DNA from: Rotaria sordida
Taxonomy: Eukaryota > Rotifera > Eurotatoria > Philodinida > Philodinidae
Length of the DNA: 64,000 nucleotides
Reading direction: 5' to 3'
NCBI GenBank assembly: GCA_905250125.1
Contig: CAJNOL010001030.1
Span: 21,023-85,022, forward strand
The notes under the pieces are model-generated. The model saw nothing but the letters and a program-made list of their open reading frames with translations, did not search any database and had not been told where the DNA came from. Shown piece after piece: positions 62,344-64,000 of this stretch. The translations under genes and the position numbers were made by a program. Every line of letters starts with the position of its first letter. The first letter of the stretch is position 1.

Positions 62344-62676
62344 TCCCAAAACTTCTTATATAGTCGATTGTTCGATTGACCGCTGTATACCAGTCGACGC
62401 AGAGAAAAGTCTCTACAAAACTCAATATTTGACTTTTCTCCTTAAGGAAGTCACCCTCATCCGACAGAGTTCTTCATTAATTTTTCTCTATGTATAGATG
62501 GTTTCGCTCCGAACCTCATCAAGTGCTTTCTGATTGGCTGAATAGATAGAGAAGCAAACCTTTTTGTATGTACATCCTTTCTTTCTGAAAAGGAAAAAAT
62601 ACGGTTATGTCCTCTTCCATCTGTCTAAAGTTCTTTTTATTTATTTTATCTTCATTAAGTATCCATAAAAATTTTT

Positions 62677-62969
62677 TTATATATTGAACCAATCATTGTT
62701 AAAAATTGCATTAGCATCAGCTTCAATTAAATCAATTTGACGTGGCCAAGCAAATTGTAGTTTTTTGTGCACATTATTAGATAAAATCGGCCTTATTAAA
62801 CGCAACTGTTGATTGTCAACCGCTCGCGGATTAAATAAACGCATCCAATTCCTATTGCGAAACCTGTTCGTTGTGTTAAATTCTTCGTATGCAAAATTAA
62901 GATCGTAATGTTCATTTTTACGTCGACATAAACATCTTCTGTAACAGACTTCGATTTCTTGGTCGTTTA
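62677..62969 (-). CDS. C-terminal coding fragment of an unknown protein, cut by a transposon
   Basis: The open frame reads NDQEIEVCYRRCLCRRKNEH, ...NRNWMRLFNPRAVDN and ends ...AIFNNDWFNI. Codon use and amino-acid balance look genuine rather than A+T noise, with a CYRRCLC cysteine cluster and a Trp-rich C-terminus. Its 5' side runs directly into the terminal repeat of the inverted-repeat element at 62972-63755, so the open frame beyond 62969 is transposon sequence. I do not recognise the family. It could be the last exon of a gene whose other exons lie right of the window, or a pseudogene fragment. Confidence 0.4.
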
Positions 62970-62971
62970 TA

Positions 62972-63755
62972 CAGGGTGGTCCACAAATAACATTGCGATA
63001 AAAGATTGAGATATCTCCGCTTGGGTACAATCAAATTGCCTGATTTTTTGGTTAGGAGTAGAACTTTATTCAAAATTTTTTTTTTTCATACGGATAATGT
63101 AAGCAAATACTTCCATTAAGTGTTATTACTGACTTCACTAAAAAAATCTTGACCATTGCCAAATGCGCAAATGTATGTGGAACGTTCCATATATAATTTT
63201 CAGTTGTCACCTTAGACAATTACAAGAAGAAAGCAAAATGCACTTAATGAATGCTATAACATTGATGAAAATATAGCAAATTTTCAGTACCAGTTAGATT
63301 GAAAGCCAACGGTTACAATATCTCGGATTTTCAAGTATGGAATGCTGATTTTTGCAGGGAAATTTTTCGAGTTAGTGTCTAAAGGGCTTCGATTGTGTGT
63401 TTTAGTTATCGAACACAAGTTTCAGCATGTGATCTAACTGGTATTAAAAATTTTCTTTATTTCATCAGTGTTATAGCATTCATTAAGTGCATTTTGCTTT
63501 CTTCTCGTAGTTGTCTAAGGTGACAACTGAAAATTATATATGGAACGTTCCACATATATTTGCGCATTTGACAATGGTCAAAATTTTTTAGTGAAGTCAG
63601 TAATAACACTTAATGGAAGTATTTGCTTACGTTATGCGTATGAAAAAAAAAATTTCAATAAAGTTCTACTCCTAACCAAAAAATCAGGCAATTTGATTGT
63701 ACCCAAGCGGAGATATCTCAATTTTTTATCGCACTGTTATTTGTGGGCCACCCTG
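62972..63755. mobile_element. Mariner/Tc1-type inverted-repeat element (784 bp)
   Basis: The termini are CAGGGTGGTCCACAAATAAC and its near complement (GTTATTTGTGGGCCACCCTG), flanked by TA at 62970-62971 and 63756-63757. The arms are over 300 bases with about 95% matching (GGTACAATCAAATTGCCTGA, TAATGGAAGTATTTGCTTAC-type blocks), so the insertion is probably young. No transposase is encoded. The 92-codon frame at 63540-63818 is arm sequence, not a gene. Confidence 0.88.
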
Positions 63756-63757
63756 TA

Positions 63758-64000
63758 TATGTATGATCTTTTTTTTTTGCACCCCTTGCTCGTAGTGAAA
63801 TGTAGAGTTCGAGGTTAGATGTGAAGCAAGAACTGATACCTACACCCACACCTTACCCACATAAAGAAACAGTCTTGTTGTTAAGTTGTGCCTGAATATT
63901 TTTGATCCATTATTATTTTTTGTTGGCATACTTACACATGGATTACTTTTTTGTATGCAATAAAATATCTTCATCTCACTGGTCGATAATGTTGAAATAA
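63758..64000. other. Right edge, no gene seen
   Basis: This stretch contains a short T run and nothing with coding character in either strand. It may be intron or upstream sequence of the gene truncated at 62969. Confidence 0.4.

Overview
This window is eukaryotic nuclear DNA: very A+T-rich, with short GT-AG introns that often end in long T runs, and with no bacterial gene layout. The best guess is a bdelloid rotifer or close relative. The reasons are a cluster of divergent nuclear hormone receptors whose ligand-binding domains end in PLWGK, a TMEM272-like membrane protein, an ApoD-type lipocalin, and many coding starts placed just after a splice-acceptor-like site, as expected where mRNAs are trans-spliced. 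The organism is inferred from gene style only; no marker gene settles it.

Left part (1-26,000) is gene-poor. It holds a nuclear receptor family in several states of decay: a ligand-binding exon without a visible DNA-binding domain (1040-1849), one complete three-exon receptor (14504-16568), a small relic (12727-12910), and a broken copy (about 18781-22490) that two inverted-repeat transposons have entered. Around these lie many large foldback or MITE-like elements. Several show target-site duplications diagnostic of different superfamilies: TA (mariner/Tc1), TTAA (piggyBac) and 9 bp (Mutator-like). One small intact ORF of unknown function lies on the minus strand at 24128-24439.

Middle part (26,800-46,800) is gene-rich. 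In order it holds a three-Ig-domain GPI-anchored adhesion protein of the lachesin/IgLON type (+), a TMEM272-like four-pass membrane protein with two possible first exons (-), the RNA polymerase subunit RPB12/RPABC4 (-), ribosomal protein eL36 (-, closely tandem with RPB12), and PIH1D1 (+). The long intron 4 of PIH1D1 contains a complete gene on the opposite strand for a Myb/SANT-like DNA-binding protein. A CUB-LDLa single-pass receptor (+) follows.

Right part (47,000-64,000) has a patch of degenerate CGAAAT repeats, a decayed hAT transposon, an 11-exon ARHGAP20-like gene (PH-RA-RhoGAP, minus strand) with an internal alternative first exon and a 10-N assembly gap in its last exon, a two-exon secreted lipocalin (+), a dead mariner-like transposase, and a minus-strand coding fragment abutted by a 784-bp mariner-type inverted-repeat element.

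The housekeeping genes are unrelated in pathway, except that RPB12 and eL36 may share a transcript. All exon models below were spliced by hand, and phases were checked across every junction. The window shows no obvious undescribed enzymatic system. Its most notable content is the transposon-driven decay of the receptor family, the nested and alternative-promoter gene structures, and the candidate trans-splicing starts.
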